The notes under the pieces were generated by a model. The model saw only the letters and a list, made by a program, of their open reading frames with translations, did not search any database and was not told the origin of the DNA. The position numbers and the translations under genes were made by a program. Of a stretch of 64,000 nt of DNA, positions 25,476 through 34,435 are shown piece by piece. How positions within the stretch are numbered: position 1 is the first letter of the stretch; the number at the start of each line of letters is the position of its first letter. This DNA is from CAWABB01 sp963780165 (GTDB lineage: Bacteria > Bacteroidota > Ignavibacteria > UBA10030 > UBA6906), in assembly GCA_963780165.1 (NCBI GenBank), contig CAWABB010000001.1:682001-746000 (forward strand). The letters are read 5' to 3'.

Positions 25476-27335
25476 TTACTTCAGAAGCATCATCCGTTTG
25501 ACGTCGGAGTAGCTACCTGCCGTCAGCTTGTAGAGGTACGCGCCGTTGGCAAGGTTGGTGGCGTCAAAAGACGCCTCATACGAGCCAGCTGCCTGATCCT
25601 GATTGACGAGCGTGGCAACTTCGCGGCCCAGCAAATCGTACACCTTCAGCGTCACCTGGGCACCCGTCGGGATCGAGTACTGGATCTTCGTCGAGGGGTT
25701 GAACGGATTCGGATAGTTCTGCGTCAGACCGAATTCCTTCGGAACCGTCGCGATCGGCTTCACGTCCGTACCGGCGAGATCGATCTCCTGATACATCCAG
25801 GGCTCCGGCTCCGTGAACGTGGTGAACGGCTGCTGGTCGGGGATTGCATCGGCGACGTACATCAACCGGACGCGGTACCCGCCGCCGGCAAGCGCCTCGA
25901 GGCGATCTGCAACGAACGGGAAGGACTCGTTGATGTCAGAGGTCGTCGTAAGCGCAGCGGCGCCTGTCCAGGTGTTGCCACCGTCGTACGACGCGTTCCA
26001 CCAGAGGTCGCCAAAGTAGAGACCGTTGGAGCCGGTGTCGATCGTGGTGGTCGTGAACTGGGGCTGTGACCAGATGCAGAAGATCGCCTGGCCGTCCTCG
26101 GACACTGCGAGCGAGGGATAGGCGCAGCCGAGCTGGTTGCCAGGATAGTGGTTCAGGACGACGTCGTTGATGAACGGGTTCGAGCGGTCGAAGCTGACAA
26201 CACTCTTGAAGCCAACGGTTTCGTTCCAGTAAAGAACGTCCATGGTCGTCAGGGTCGTGTCGGGCTCCTTCACAACCGCGTATCCATTGGCAAGCGAGTG
26301 GACCTTGTTGTTCCCGTCAACCGCAAAGTCGTGCTGGTTGAAGTTGTTGACGATGTTGAAGTAGCCGGGGGTCGTTTCTTCACCGTAGTAGGCAATCCTG
26401 TTCCAGGTGAATGTCGCGCCGCCGTCTGAGGAGGCGAAATAGCCCCACTGCGAGGCCGAATCGACAGTGGCCGCGCCACCCATCTCGGGTGTGTCGGTCT
26501 TTCCACCAATCGTCGTGCCAAGGATGATGTCGCCGTTCGGGGCCTTCAGGAGTGTCACGTCAAGAGCTTCCTGGCCCTGACCGCCGGGCGTGGAACCTGC
26601 CTGGCCCTTCAGGATACCATCGTTGAAGTCCTCGAAGGTCGAGCCGAAGTCAACGCTCTTCCTGAACGCATAATCGGTGCGGTCTGCCCACGCGCCGGTG
26701 GTCTTCCCGCCCGTCGTGTAGATGAGGATCGTGCCGGTTTCATCGTCGATGAACAGGGGCTGCGTGTCGCGGCTACCGGTAATGCTGACGGCCGGCGCAC
26801 TGAACACGCCGTCGCCCGGGTTGGCCTCAAGGCCGAAATAGCTGTCGCCAGCCGCGGCGGTTGAGCCGGCAGCGACGCCACCGAATCCGTCAGCCGGACC
26901 GGAACGGAACACGTCGATGCCATGGAAATAGGTTGCGCGCGTGGCGGCAGGAATCACCGGTGAGGGAGCAAGCAGCGTGGTCCCGTCCCAGGTAACATAC
27001 CATGCTTCACGCGACGCCGTGGCGTTCGTCGGCATGCCGATGAACGACATGTATGTGCGTGTCGTGCCACCCGCTTCATCCCAGACGATGCGGGTCGGAC
27101 CGCCGCTGTTGAAGGCATAGTCGTAGTACGACGAGCCGATCTCCATCGGGAGGCCCTTCGCCTTGTTCAGCACAGGCTTGGGGGCCGGAATCGCGTGCGG
27201 AGGTGCGAAATCCGGAACCGCCACGATGTCCGAAGGGACTTTCTTGCTGGCCAGCTTGCGGGGTACACCCGCATCGGCCGTTGCGATCGAGAGAACCAGG
27301 ATCGCCACAAGCAGACCCAGAAGCTGTTTGGTCAT
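25476..27335 (-). CDS. Secreted Asp-box (BNR-like) beta-propeller protein with T9SS sorting tail
   Basis: 619 aa from ATG 27335, chosen for AAGGAG upstream and a clean signal peptide (LLGLLVAILVLSIATADAG). Asp-box motifs SSDGGATFTW and SYDGGNTW mark a sialidase-like propeller without proof of enzyme activity. The C-terminus has NYPNPFNPSTKIQYSIP, LKVYDLLGREVATLVN and GAYLYKLTAGSYSDVKRMML, a classic type A sorting domain, so the protein is exported by T9SS. It has its own promoter at 27581-27611 and a 245-base leader. Confidence 0.83.
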   Translation of the reverse strand: MTKQLLGLLVAILVLSIATADAGVPRKLASKKVPSDIVAVPDFAPPHAIPAPKPVLNKAKGLPMEIGSSYYDYAFNSGGPTRIVWDEAGGTTRTYMSFIGMPTNATASREAWYVTWDGTTLLAPSPVIPAATRATYFHGIDVFRSGPADGFGGVAAGSTAAAGDSYFGLEANPGDGVFSAPAVSITGSRDTQPLFIDDETGTILIYTTGGKTTGAWADRTDYAFRKSVDFGSTFEDFNDGILKGQAGSTPGGQGQEALDVTLLKAPNGDIILGTTIGGKTDTPEMGGAATVDSASQWGYFASSDGGATFTWNRIAYYGEETTPGYFNIVNNFNQHDFAVDGNNKVHSLANGYAVVKEPDTTLTTMDVLYWNETVGFKSVVSFDRSNPFINDVVLNHYPGNQLGCAYPSLAVSEDGQAIFCIWSQPQFTTTTIDTGSNGLYFGDLWWNASYDGGNTWTGAAALTTTSDINESFPFVADRLEALAGGGYRVRLMYVADAIPDQQPFTTFTEPEPWMYQEIDLAGTDVKPIATVPKEFGLTQNYPNPFNPSTKIQYSIPTGAQVTLKVYDLLGREVATLVNQDQAAGSYEASFDATNLANGAYLYKLTAGSYSDVKRMMLLK

Positions 27336-27580
27336 CACAATACTCCTTGTGGTGTGAGGTTTGGAGTGTATGGGTTGTTTGGTGGAATTATTAAAAGCAA
27401 AACGGCGCCTGCTTCTCGCCAATGGCAACGTAGCATGCGATGCTGCCGCTCAAGTGGAAAGCCCGCGGGCGCTTTCGGACGACAGGGTTTGCTGGTGATG
27501 GTGTGTGATGAAACGAAAGGAGTAGCAAGGGTTTGCGCCGAGACCTCCTTGAGTGGGTGAGTGCGGGTTTAAACTACCGC

Positions 27581-27611
27581 GAAATATACATAGTCGGGTT
27601 GCTTTTGTCAA
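27581..27611 (-). promoter_or_regulatory. Promoter of the Asp-box protein gene, overlapping an inverted repeat
   Basis: TTGACA (27606-27611), 17 bases, then TATATTTC (27581-27588) on the minus strand. The repeat CGGGTTG...CAACCCG (about 27594-27622) brackets the -35, which sits in the loop. This could be the serA terminator, an operator, or both. Confidence 0.65.
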
Positions 27612-27622
27612 GTCACAACCCG
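27594..27622 (-). terminator. Hairpin after serA
   Basis: Stem CGGGTTG/CAACCCG with a 14-base loop, starting about 13 bases after the serA stop. It has no good T-run, and it overlaps the next promoter. Confidence 0.4.
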
Positions 27623-27634
27623 AAAAAGCAGGGG

Positions 27635-29209
27635 CTATTCGATAATCGCAACCCGGACCCGGCTCACCCCGTCCAGGACCTCGATGCGCCTCAGCAGGTC
27701 GCCTGGAACCGGGCTGTCGACGTTCATGATGGTCAGGGCCTCCCCCCCCACGGCAAGCCTGCCCAGAGAGACCCCGGCGATGTTGATGCCCCGCTCGGCA
27801 AGGATCGCCCCCGTCGACGCCAGCATCCCTGGTCGGTCCACATTACTATAGATAAGGAGGTGACCCTGAGGATCCAGGTCGAACCGGAAGCCGTCGAGAG
27901 ACAGGAGCCGCGGCGGCAAGCCCTCGAACACCGTCCCCGAGACTTCGTGGTTCTCCTGGTCGGATTCGAGGCGCGCCCGGAGGACGTTGGGCCCTCCTCC
28001 GCCGACTGCCTGCTCGTCCACCACCAGCCCGAGCTCCTGCGCGAGGAACGGGGCGTTCACAATGTTGACCGGCTCCGGCTGGGTGTGTGTCAGGATCCCC
28101 CTGAGCAGGCCGGCCGTGAGAAGCTCGAGCGAGCCGCCCAGCACATTCCCCGAAGCGCTCACCGCAACGCGCCGGACCTTCCCCTTGCTCACCTGATACA
28201 GCAGGCTGCCCAGACGCTCCGCCAGCAGGACGTACGGCCGGACCTCCTCGTTCAGCATCTGATTCATGACCGACGCATTCACCACTCCGAAGTACCCCCG
28301 CCCCTTGAGCGCATCCGCAACCTGGTGCGCGATCTGGACCGCGACTTTCTCCTGCGCTTCTTCCGTGGAGGCCCCCAGGTGGGGTGTGGCGACGACCCGA
28401 GCGTGCGTCAGCAGCGGATTCCCCTTCGGGGGTTCGACCTCGAAGACATCGAGCGCGGCGCCGGCGACATGTCCCGACTCCAGCGCCCGAAGAAGCGCGG
28501 CCTCGTCCACGATTCCACCCCGGGCACAGTTGATGACCCGGACCCCTTTCTTGCACTTCGCCAGCGTCGCGTCGCTCAGCAACCCCTTCGTCTCCGGCGT
28601 CAACGGCGTGTGAACGCTGATGATGTCCGACCGGCGGTACAGCTCATCCAGCGAGACGGCCTCGATGTCGAGCTTCGCTGTCGCGTCCGGCGAAAGAACA
28701 GGGTCATAGCCGATCACGTTCATCGCCAGCCCTTTGCAGCGCGCCGCAACTTCCCTGCCGATCTTCCCGAGGCCGATGACGCCGACGGTCTTCCCCGTGA
28801 CCTCGGTCCCCGTGAACCGCTTCCTATCCCACTCCCCGGCGTGCAGGCTCATGTGCGCCTGCGGGATGTTGCGGGCCAGCGAAAGCATCATGGAAACCGT
28901 GTGCTCCGCGGCCGACACCGTGTTCCCGCCGGGCGTGTTCATGACGATGATCCCGCGTCTGGTCGCCGCCCGGGCATCGATATTGTCGACGCCGGTGCCG
29001 GCACGCCCGATCACCCTCAGGTTCTTCCCGGCGGCGATTACCTCCGCGGTGACTTTCGTGGCGCTCCGCACCAGCAGTGCATCGTACGCCTCGATCGTCT
29101 TCAGCAGATCGCCGGCGGACAGCCCGGGCCGGTTGTCGACCGTGAACCCCTCGCTCGTGAGTATGTCGATGCAGGACTGCTCGAGCTGGTCGCTGATCAG
29201 GATCTTCAT
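27635..29209 (-). CDS. serA: D-3-phosphoglycerate dehydrogenase (long form with ACT domain)
   Basis: First step of serine synthesis: 3-phosphoglycerate to phosphohydroxypyruvate with NAD. 524 aa in the usual order: substrate domain, nucleotide domain with VGVIGLGKIGREVA, catalytic Arg/Glu/His region (NCARGGIVDEAAL, THPHLGAST-like segment VVATPHLGAST), intervening domain (about 320-450) and C-terminal ACT domain (LTIMNVDSPVPGDLLRRIEV) for serine feedback. It overlaps the upstream aminotransferase by 4 bases (ATGA), so the pair forms a serine operon. Confidence 0.95.
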   Translation of the reverse strand: MKILISDQLEQSCIDILTSEGFTVDNRPGLSAGDLLKTIEAYDALLVRSATKVTAEVIAAGKNLRVIGRAGTGVDNIDARAATRRGIIVMNTPGGNTVSAAEHTVSMMLSLARNIPQAHMSLHAGEWDRKRFTGTEVTGKTVGVIGLGKIGREVAARCKGLAMNVIGYDPVLSPDATAKLDIEAVSLDELYRRSDIISVHTPLTPETKGLLSDATLAKCKKGVRVINCARGGIVDEAALLRALESGHVAGAALDVFEVEPPKGNPLLTHARVVATPHLGASTEEAQEKVAVQIAHQVADALKGRGYFGVVNASVMNQMLNEEVRPYVLLAERLGSLLYQVSKGKVRRVAVSASGNVLGGSLELLTAGLLRGILTHTQPEPVNIVNAPFLAQELGLVVDEQAVGGGGPNVLRARLESDQENHEVSGTVFEGLPPRLLSLDGFRFDLDPQGHLLIYSNVDRPGMLASTGAILAERGINIAGVSLGRLAVGGEALTIMNVDSPVPGDLLRRIEVLDGVSRVRVAIIE

Positions 29210-30369
29210 GTGTCAGGTCCTCCGGTATGAATGGACGGGCTGCCCGGCGCCCCATCGAACGCGGCGAGAGCTGCCCCGGGCTGGACGGGCTCGCCGCAGG
29301 CCATCAACGCCCTCTCGAGCGAAACGAGCGCGGCCCGTACATCGTCTGGTGAAACGTAGCCAAGGTTGGAAATCCGGATGAGCTTTCCGGCATACGCACC
29401 CTGCCCCCCCGCGACCACAATGCCGTCGGCCTGCAGCAACCGGTTCAATTCCTGCCACGAGACTCCGGCGGGCAACAGTGCCGCGGTGACGGTATCCGAC
29501 GGGTACGAGGAGAGCAGCGGCAAGCCAAGCGCGCGCACGCCTGCCCGCATAGCTGCCGCGAGCCTCCTGTGCCGGGCCCAGACCGCCTCCATCCCCTCGG
29601 CGCGCAGAAGCGCGAGCGACTCTTCGAGGGCGGCGATCAGCGTTGATGCAGGGGTCCACGGAGTGTCGCCGGACTCAAGCGCGCGCAGGGCCCGGCCGAG
29701 GTCAAGATAGAATCGCGGCGTGCGTGCGCGTGAGATGGCATCCTGCGCCCGTGGGCCGAGTGCCACGAAGCCCAGTCCGGGCGGAACCATGAACCCCTTT
29801 TGCGACGCGCTGACGGCCGTGTCCACACCCCACTCGTCCATCCGGAATTCCAGGCCGCCGATCGCCGAGACCCCGTCAACGCAGACGAGCGCGCCGGACC
29901 GTTCCCGGATCGCGCGTGTCAGGGCGGGCAGGTCAAGCATCGTTCCGGTGGACGTTTCGCAGTAGGTAAGCACGACGGCACGCGCACCCGGAGTCGTGTC
30001 GAGGGCGGCGCCGAGCGCCTCTGGATCGGGGGCGTCACCCCAGGGGATCGAAAGTTCGACGACCTCGAGGCCGAGCGCACGGGGCATCGTCACCCATCGT
30101 TCGCCAAACTTCCCCGCGTTGACCGTCACGATCGTCTCTCCGGGGGAGAACAGGCTGACGAACACCGACTCCATCGCGCCCGTGCCGGAGCACGTCAGGA
30201 CGCAGACGGGGTGGGCGGTACGGAAGACGTCCCGGAGACCGACGCCGGTCCGCTGAAGCATGGAGCGGAATTCGGCGCTTCGGTGGTAGAGGGGTTGTTC
30301 CGACGCGCGCCGGAGCGCCGTCGGAGGGACGGGAGTCGGACCTGGTGTGAGAAGTCGAGAATGGAACAT
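29206..30369 (-). CDS. Class V aminotransferase, probably serving as phosphoserine aminotransferase
   Basis: A PLP enzyme of the alanine-glyoxylate/serine-pyruvate type, 387 aa. It opens LLTPGPTPVPPTALR, has CSGTGAMESVF (phosphate grip), VDGVSAIGGLEF with the PLP aspartate, and the Schiff-base lysine in SASQKGFMVPPG. Its stop overlaps the serA start. This subfamily does the SerC step in some organisms lacking classical SerC, so converting phosphohydroxypyruvate to phosphoserine is the likely job, inferred from context. Glyoxylate transamination is the alternative. Confidence 0.85.
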   Translation of the reverse strand: MFHSRLLTPGPTPVPPTALRRASEQPLYHRSAEFRSMLQRTGVGLRDVFRTAHPVCVLTCSGTGAMESVFVSLFSPGETIVTVNAGKFGERWVTMPRALGLEVVELSIPWGDAPDPEALGAALDTTPGARAVVLTYCETSTGTMLDLPALTRAIRERSGALVCVDGVSAIGGLEFRMDEWGVDTAVSASQKGFMVPPGLGFVALGPRAQDAISRARTPRFYLDLGRALRALESGDTPWTPASTLIAALEESLALLRAEGMEAVWARHRRLAAAMRAGVRALGLPLLSSYPSDTVTAALLPAGVSWQELNRLLQADGIVVAGGQGAYAGKLIRISNLGYVSPDDVRAALVSLERALMACGEPVQPGAALAAFDGAPGSPSIHTGGPDT

Positions 30370-30402
30370 GCCGGCGGAGGCCCCGGCGATGCGACCGGAG
30401 CG

Positions 30403-30999
30403 CTACTCCGTGGAATCGACGTGCTGGGCGATGCAGCGGACGACGTCGGTCTTTCCGAGGCCGCTCACCGCGGAGAACGGGATCACGCCGCCGCACCGCG
30501 TGTAGCGCTGGAACACCCGCTCGGCGTCGGCGACGAAGCGCGGCATCTTGCTCACGGGGAGTTTGTCGGCCTTCGTCAACGCGACCAGGAACGGGATTTC
30601 GTAGTAGTCGAGCCAGCCGACCATCATCATATCCAGCTCGGTCGGCTCGTGTCTCGCGTCCACCAGCTGGACGACGAGGCTGAGCTGCTCGCGGCTTTTC
30701 AGGTACTGCTCGATCAGCTTTCCCCAGCTGGAGCGGACCTGCTCCGGGACTTTCGCGTAGCCGTATCCCGGGAGGTCGACGAAGAAGAACGCCTTGTTGA
30801 TGAGGTAGTAATTGAGCTCGCGCGTCTTGCCCGGATCGGAGCTGGGGCGGGCGAGCGATTTCCGCCCGCAGAGCTTGTTGATGAGGGAAGACTTGCCGAC
30901 GTTCGATCGGCCGAGGAAGGCGATCTCACGCATGCCATTCTTCGGGAGCTGGCGGAGTGAAGCGACACCCAGGACGAATTCAGCGCTCGTAATCTTCAT
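30403..30999 (-). CDS. engB: Ribosome biogenesis GTPase EngB/YihA/YsxC
   Basis: 198 aa from ATG 30999. GTPase motifs: G1 GRSNVGKSSLI, G3 FVDLPGYGYAKV, G4 LTKADKLP. It helps large-subunit assembly. It begins 15 bases after the rplQ stop and continues the ribosomal run; the aminotransferase and serA follow on the same strand after a gap of 33 bases. Confidence 0.93.
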   Translation of the reverse strand: MKITSAEFVLGVASLRQLPKNGMREIAFLGRSNVGKSSLINKLCGRKSLARPSSDPGKTRELNYYLINKAFFFVDLPGYGYAKVPEQVRSSWGKLIEQYLKSREQLSLVVQLVDARHEPTELDMMMVGWLDYYEIPFLVALTKADKLPVSKMPRFVADAERVFQRYTRCGGVIPFSAVSGLGKTDVVRCIAQHVDSTE

Positions 31000-31013
31000 G
31001 CAACAGGGACCCG

Positions 31014-31553
31014 TCACTCTGCTGGGACTGCGGGAGTCTCTTTGGCGCCCTTTTTCCCCCTGGCGCCACTCGCCTTCTCTTTCTTGGGCTTGGCCTTGCC
31101 CGATGCAGCGGGCTTCGGGCTCTTCGCCTTCTTCTCGGCGGCGGGCTTTTCCTTTGTCTCCTGGCCCGTGTTGAAGTCGACGAGCTCGATGACGGCGAGT
31201 TCCGCGCCGTCGCCGGGCCGCTGGCCGAGCTTCACGATCCGCGTGTAGCCGCCGTTCCGCGTCGCGGCGCGCTCGGCGACGGCCGAGAAGAGCTCTCCGA
31301 TCACCTCGCGGTCCTTGATGTAGCGGTAGACCATGCGGCGCTCGTGCACGCCGACGGCCGGGGCGTCCTTCTGCTGGAACGCGTGCCGGGCGCGAGTGAT
31401 GAGCTTCTCCACGACCATGCGGGTTTCCTTCGCCTTCGCGAGCGTGGTCGTGATCCGCTTGTGGCGGATGAGGGCGGTGGACAGCGACGCAAGGAGGGCC
31501 CTGCGGTGGGACGCGGTCCGCTTCAGTTTTCGTCCAGATTTACGGTGTCGCAT
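31014..31553 (-). CDS. rplQ: 50S ribosomal protein L17 with long basic tail
   Basis: Core L17 (MRHRKSGRKLKRTASHRRAL to about residue 120) next to rpoA as usual. About 55 extra residues at the end are almost all Lys, Ala, Pro, Gly and Glu (for example KPAAEKKAKSPKPAASGKAK). The tail is probably disordered and rRNA-contacting. Ordinary L17 is about 120-130 aa. Confidence 0.93.
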   Translation of the reverse strand: MRHRKSGRKLKRTASHRRALLASLSTALIRHKRITTTLAKAKETRMVVEKLITRARHAFQQKDAPAVGVHERRMVYRYIKDREVIGELFSAVAERAATRNGGYTRIVKLGQRPGDGAELAVIELVDFNTGQETKEKPAAEKKAKSPKPAASGKAKPKKEKASGARGKKGAKETPAVPAE

Positions 31554-31578
31554 AGCGCATGCTCCGGTGCATCATCCC

Positions 31579-32574
31579 TTATTCGCCATCCTTGACATAC
31601 TTGTCCACGTCCATACCGAAGTGAAGCTTTTCCGCCTCGATGATCTCCGAGAGCTCCGCGAGCGACTTGCGCCCGAAGTTGCGGAACTTCAGCAGCTCGG
31701 ACTCCTCGCGGCGCACCAGGTCGGCGATGGTCTTGATGTTCGCGGCGCGGAGGCAGTTGTGCGACCGCACGGAGAGCTCGAGCTCGTCGACCGGCGTGAG
31801 CAGCACCTTCCGGACGCGCTCGAACTCGGCGTCCATCGGCGTTTCGTCTTTCTTGTCCCCTTCCGGCTCCGAGCTGAAACTGATGAAGAGCTGGATATGG
31901 TCCCGGAGCACGCGGCCGGCGAAGCCGAGCGCCTCTTCGGGGAGGATCGACCCGTCGGTCTCCACCTCGAGGGTCAGCTTTTCGTAGTCCGTCTGCTGGC
32001 CGACGCGGGTCGTCTCCACCATGTAGCGGACGTTCCGGATCGGCGTGAACACGGAGTCAATCGCGATCAGGCCCAGGGGCATGTCGGCGGTCTTGTTGTC
32101 GTCGGAGACGACATACCCGATCCCGCGTCCGATCCGGAGCTCTATCTCGAGCTCGGCGTCGGAGTTGAGGGTCGCAATGTGCAGATCCGGGTTGAGGATC
32201 TCGAGCTCGGGCGACGCCTTCTGGATGTCGGCGGCGGTGAATGCCGCGGGCCCCTTCAGGGTGACGACGACGCGGCCCAGTTTCTTGTTGATCAGCCGCA
32301 TCCGGACCTGCTTGAGGTTCAGGACGACGTCCGGGACGTCTTCCACGACGCCGGGGATCGTCGTGAACTCATGCTGGACGCCGTCCACCTTGAAGGCGGT
32401 GATGGCATATCCGGGGAGCGAGGACAGGAGAACGCGTCGCATCGCGTTGCCGATGGTGACGCCGAATCCCTTCTCCAGCGGCTGGACGATGAAGCGGCCG
32501 AACGATGCGGACCGGGTCGACTCGTCGACCTGGATCCGCTCCGGCATTTGAATGGTTCCGGTAGTCATGATCAT
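31579..32574 (-). CDS. rpoA: RNA polymerase alpha subunit
   Basis: 331 aa. The N-terminal dimerisation domain has GFGVTIGNAMRRVLLSSLPG. After a linker, the C-terminal domain has LELSVRSHNCLRAANIKTIADLVRR and FGRKSLAELSEIIEAEKLHFG, which contacts UP elements and activators. It lies in the usual rpsM-rpsK-rpsD-rpoA-rplQ order. No frame problems. Confidence 0.96.
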   Translation of the reverse strand: MIMTTGTIQMPERIQVDESTRSASFGRFIVQPLEKGFGVTIGNAMRRVLLSSLPGYAITAFKVDGVQHEFTTIPGVVEDVPDVVLNLKQVRMRLINKKLGRVVVTLKGPAAFTAADIQKASPELEILNPDLHIATLNSDAELEIELRIGRGIGYVVSDDNKTADMPLGLIAIDSVFTPIRNVRYMVETTRVGQQTDYEKLTLEVETDGSILPEEALGFAGRVLRDHIQLFISFSSEPEGDKKDETPMDAEFERVRKVLLTPVDELELSVRSHNCLRAANIKTIADLVRREESELLKFRNFGRKSLAELSEIIEAEKLHFGMDVDKYVKDGE

Positions 32575-32576
32575 CC

Positions 32577-33206
32577 TTACTTGGAATACAATTCCACAAT
32601 GAGCTGCTCATCGGCGTTGAGCGGGATATCCGCCCGCTCGGGCACATGCAGGAACGTGCCGGTCAGCGAGGCCTTGTCCAGCGTCAGCCACGGGAGCATC
32701 GCCGTATCTTTCACGCGCTTCACGGACGCGTGGAGGACCTCCATCTTCTTACTCTTCTCGCGGACCTGGATCGTGTCTCCCGGGCGCACGAGGTAGGACG
32801 GGATGTCCACCGGCTTATTGTTCACCAAGAAGTGACCGTGCGTGACGAGCTGGCGGGCCGCCTTGCGCGACGGCGCGAACCCGAGCCGGTACACGACGTT
32901 GTCCAGCCGGCGCTCGAGCAGCTTCACGAGCGTCTCGCCCGTGCGGCCGGTCGTCTTGAGCGCCCGCGCGAACGTGTTCCGGAACTGGGTCTCGAGGAGG
33001 CCGTACGTGCGGCGCACCTTCTGCTTCTCCCGGAGCTGCACGCCGTACTCGGAGATCTTCTGCCGGCGTGACTGGCCGTGCTGTCCCGGAGGGAACCCGC
33101 GGCGCTCCACGGGGCATTTCTCCGTGAAGCACTTCGTGCCCTTCAGGAAGAGTTTCTGCCGCTCGCGGCGGCACAGACGACAGCTGGGACTTGTATATCG
33201 AGCCAT
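32577..33206 (-). CDS. rpsD: 30S ribosomal protein S4
   Basis: 209 aa, with the Zn-type N-terminus PSCRLCRRERQKLFLKGTKC and the S4 RNA-binding domain (ERRLDNVVYRLGFAPSRKAA). A primary 16S-binding assembly protein and often the repressor of the alpha operon. The start is 36 bases after rpsK. Confidence 0.96.
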   Translation of the reverse strand: MARYTSPSCRLCRRERQKLFLKGTKCFTEKCPVERRGFPPGQHGQSRRQKISEYGVQLREKQKVRRTYGLLETQFRNTFARALKTTGRTGETLVKLLERRLDNVVYRLGFAPSRKAARQLVTHGHFLVNNKPVDIPSYLVRPGDTIQVREKSKKMEVLHASVKRVKDTAMLPWLTLDKASLTGTFLHVPERADIPLNADEQLIVELYSK

Positions 33207-33242
33207 GAGAATGCTTTCGCTGAACGTACCTGATCGAACCTG

Positions 33243-33656
33243 TTAGACGCGGCGCCGCTTCGGAGGCCGGCAGCCGTTGTGCGGAATCGGCGTGACGTCA
33301 CGGATGCTCGAGATCTCGAGCCCGGCGGTCTGCAGGGAGCGGATGGCCGCTTCCCGGCCGGAGCCCGGACCCTTCACGAACACCTCGACCTTCCGCAGGC
33401 CGAGATCGTGCGCGGTGCGCGCCGCCGCTTCCGCCGATACCTGTGCGGCAAACGGCGTGTTCTTGCGCGACCCCTTGAACCCGTTCTTCCCGGCGGACGA
33501 CCAGCTGATGGTGTTGCCGTAGACGTCGGTAATGGTCACGATGACGTTGTTGAACGTCGCCTTGACGAACACCTTTCCGGTGACGTCGACCTGCATCCGT
33601 TTCCGTTTCTTGACGGCTTCGGACTGCCCTCCCTGTTGCGAACCTGCTTTTGCCAC
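33243..33656 (-). CDS. rpsK: 30S ribosomal protein S11
   Basis: 137 aa with NNVIVTITDVYGNTISWSSAG and VFVKGPGSGREAAIRSLQTA, ending TPIPHNGCRPPKRRRV. Lines the mRNA exit region of the 30S platform. The N-terminal 20 residues are a polar extension. Confidence 0.95.
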   Translation of the reverse strand: MAKAGSQQGGQSEAVKKRKRMQVDVTGKVFVKATFNNVIVTITDVYGNTISWSSAGKNGFKGSRKNTPFAAQVSAEAAARTAHDLGLRKVEVFVKGPGSGREAAIRSLQTAGLEISSIRDVTPIPHNGCRPPKRRRV

Positions 33657-33686
33657 GATCTCCTCCTGTACCTTGCGTGCGTGCTC

Positions 33687-34070
33687 TTAAGTCTTTGCGG
33701 CAGTCTTCTTCTTGCCCGCAACCGTCTTCCTCCGTCCCTTGCGGGTGCGCGAGTTCGTGCGTGTCCTCTGTCCGCGCACCGGCAGCCCCTTGCGGTGCCG
33801 CAGGCCGCGATAGCAGCCGATATCCATGAGACGCTTCAGATTCATCTGCACTTCGCTGCGCAGGGAGCCTTCGACCTTATAGTCCGACGTGATGATGCCG
33901 CGGATCTTCGACACCTCGTCGTCCGTCAGGTCCTGGACCTTCTTGTTGAAGTCGATGCCCGCCTTCCCGAGGATGGCCCGCGCCGTCGTACGTCCGATAC
34001 CAAAGATGTACGTCAGCCCCACTTCGGCCCGCTTCTTCTTCGGGAGGTCAATGCCTGCGATACGTGCCAC
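33687..34070 (-). CDS. rpsM: 30S ribosomal protein S13
   Basis: 127 aa: MARIAGIDLPKKKRAEVGLT, GIGRTTARAIL, then RGLRHRKGLPVRGQRTRTNS and a Lys-rich tail. Sits in the 30S head near the P-site and the intersubunit bridge. Confidence 0.95.
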   Translation of the reverse strand: MARIAGIDLPKKKRAEVGLTYIFGIGRTTARAILGKAGIDFNKKVQDLTDDEVSKIRGIITSDYKVEGSLRSEVQMNLKRLMDIGCYRGLRHRKGLPVRGQRTRTNSRTRKGRRKTVAGKKKTAAKT

Positions 34071-34088
34071 GCGACGTTCTCCTTACTG

Positions 34089-34202
34089 TTAACCCTGGCG
34101 CTGCTTGTGCTTGGGGTTCGTGCAAATGACGCGCACCACCCCCCGCCGCCGGATGATCTTACACTTGTTGCAGATTTTCTTGACTGACGACCGTACTTTC
34201 AT
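34089..34202 (-). CDS. rpmJ: 50S ribosomal protein L36
   Basis: 37 aa: MKVRSSVKKICNKCKIIRRR then CTNPKHKQRQG. It keeps the zinc ligands Cys, Cys, Cys and His, so it is the C+ type. It lies between infA and rpsM, 18 bases from the rpsM start. Confidence 0.93.
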   Translation of the reverse strand: MKVRSSVKKICNKCKIIRRRGVVRVICTNPKHKQRQG

Positions 34203-34216
34203 GGTCGCTGACTCCT

Positions 34217-34435
34217 TTATTTGTACCGGTACGTGATCCGGCCCTTCGAAAGATCGTACGGGGAGAGCTCCACGGTCACCTTGTCCCCGACCAGAATCTT
34301 GATGAAGTTCATCCTCATCTTCCCGGAGATGTGCGCCAGGATTTCGTGCCCGTTTTCCAGGCTCACCTTGAACATTGCGTTCGGCAGCGTGTCGATAATG
34401 ACGCCGTCGACCTTAATCGGTCCCTGCTTCGCCAT
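34217..34435 (-). CDS. infA: Translation initiation factor IF-1
   Basis: 72 aa OB-fold protein: MAKQGPIKVDGVIIDTLPNA, HEILAHISGKMRMNFIKILV, ending DLSKGRITYRYK. Binds the A-site of the 30S subunit during initiation. The gene starts within the last 23 bases of map. Confidence 0.95.
   Translation of the reverse strand: MAKQGPIKVDGVIIDTLPNAMFKVSLENGHEILAHISGKMRMNFIKILVGDKVTVELSPYDLSKGRITYRYK

Larger units (their letters stand above)
27336..27634 (-). promoter_or_regulatory. Leader and control region upstream of the Asp-box protein gene
   Basis: From transcript start to the ATG there are about 240 bases without a gene. The upstream end contains the promoter at 27581-27611 and the inverted repeat that also follows serA. 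No further structure stood out. Confidence 0.45.

Noticed and set aside
27533..29230. Long open frame antisense to serA
   Set aside because: Shadow of a GC-rich gene on the other strand; starts inside a promoter region.
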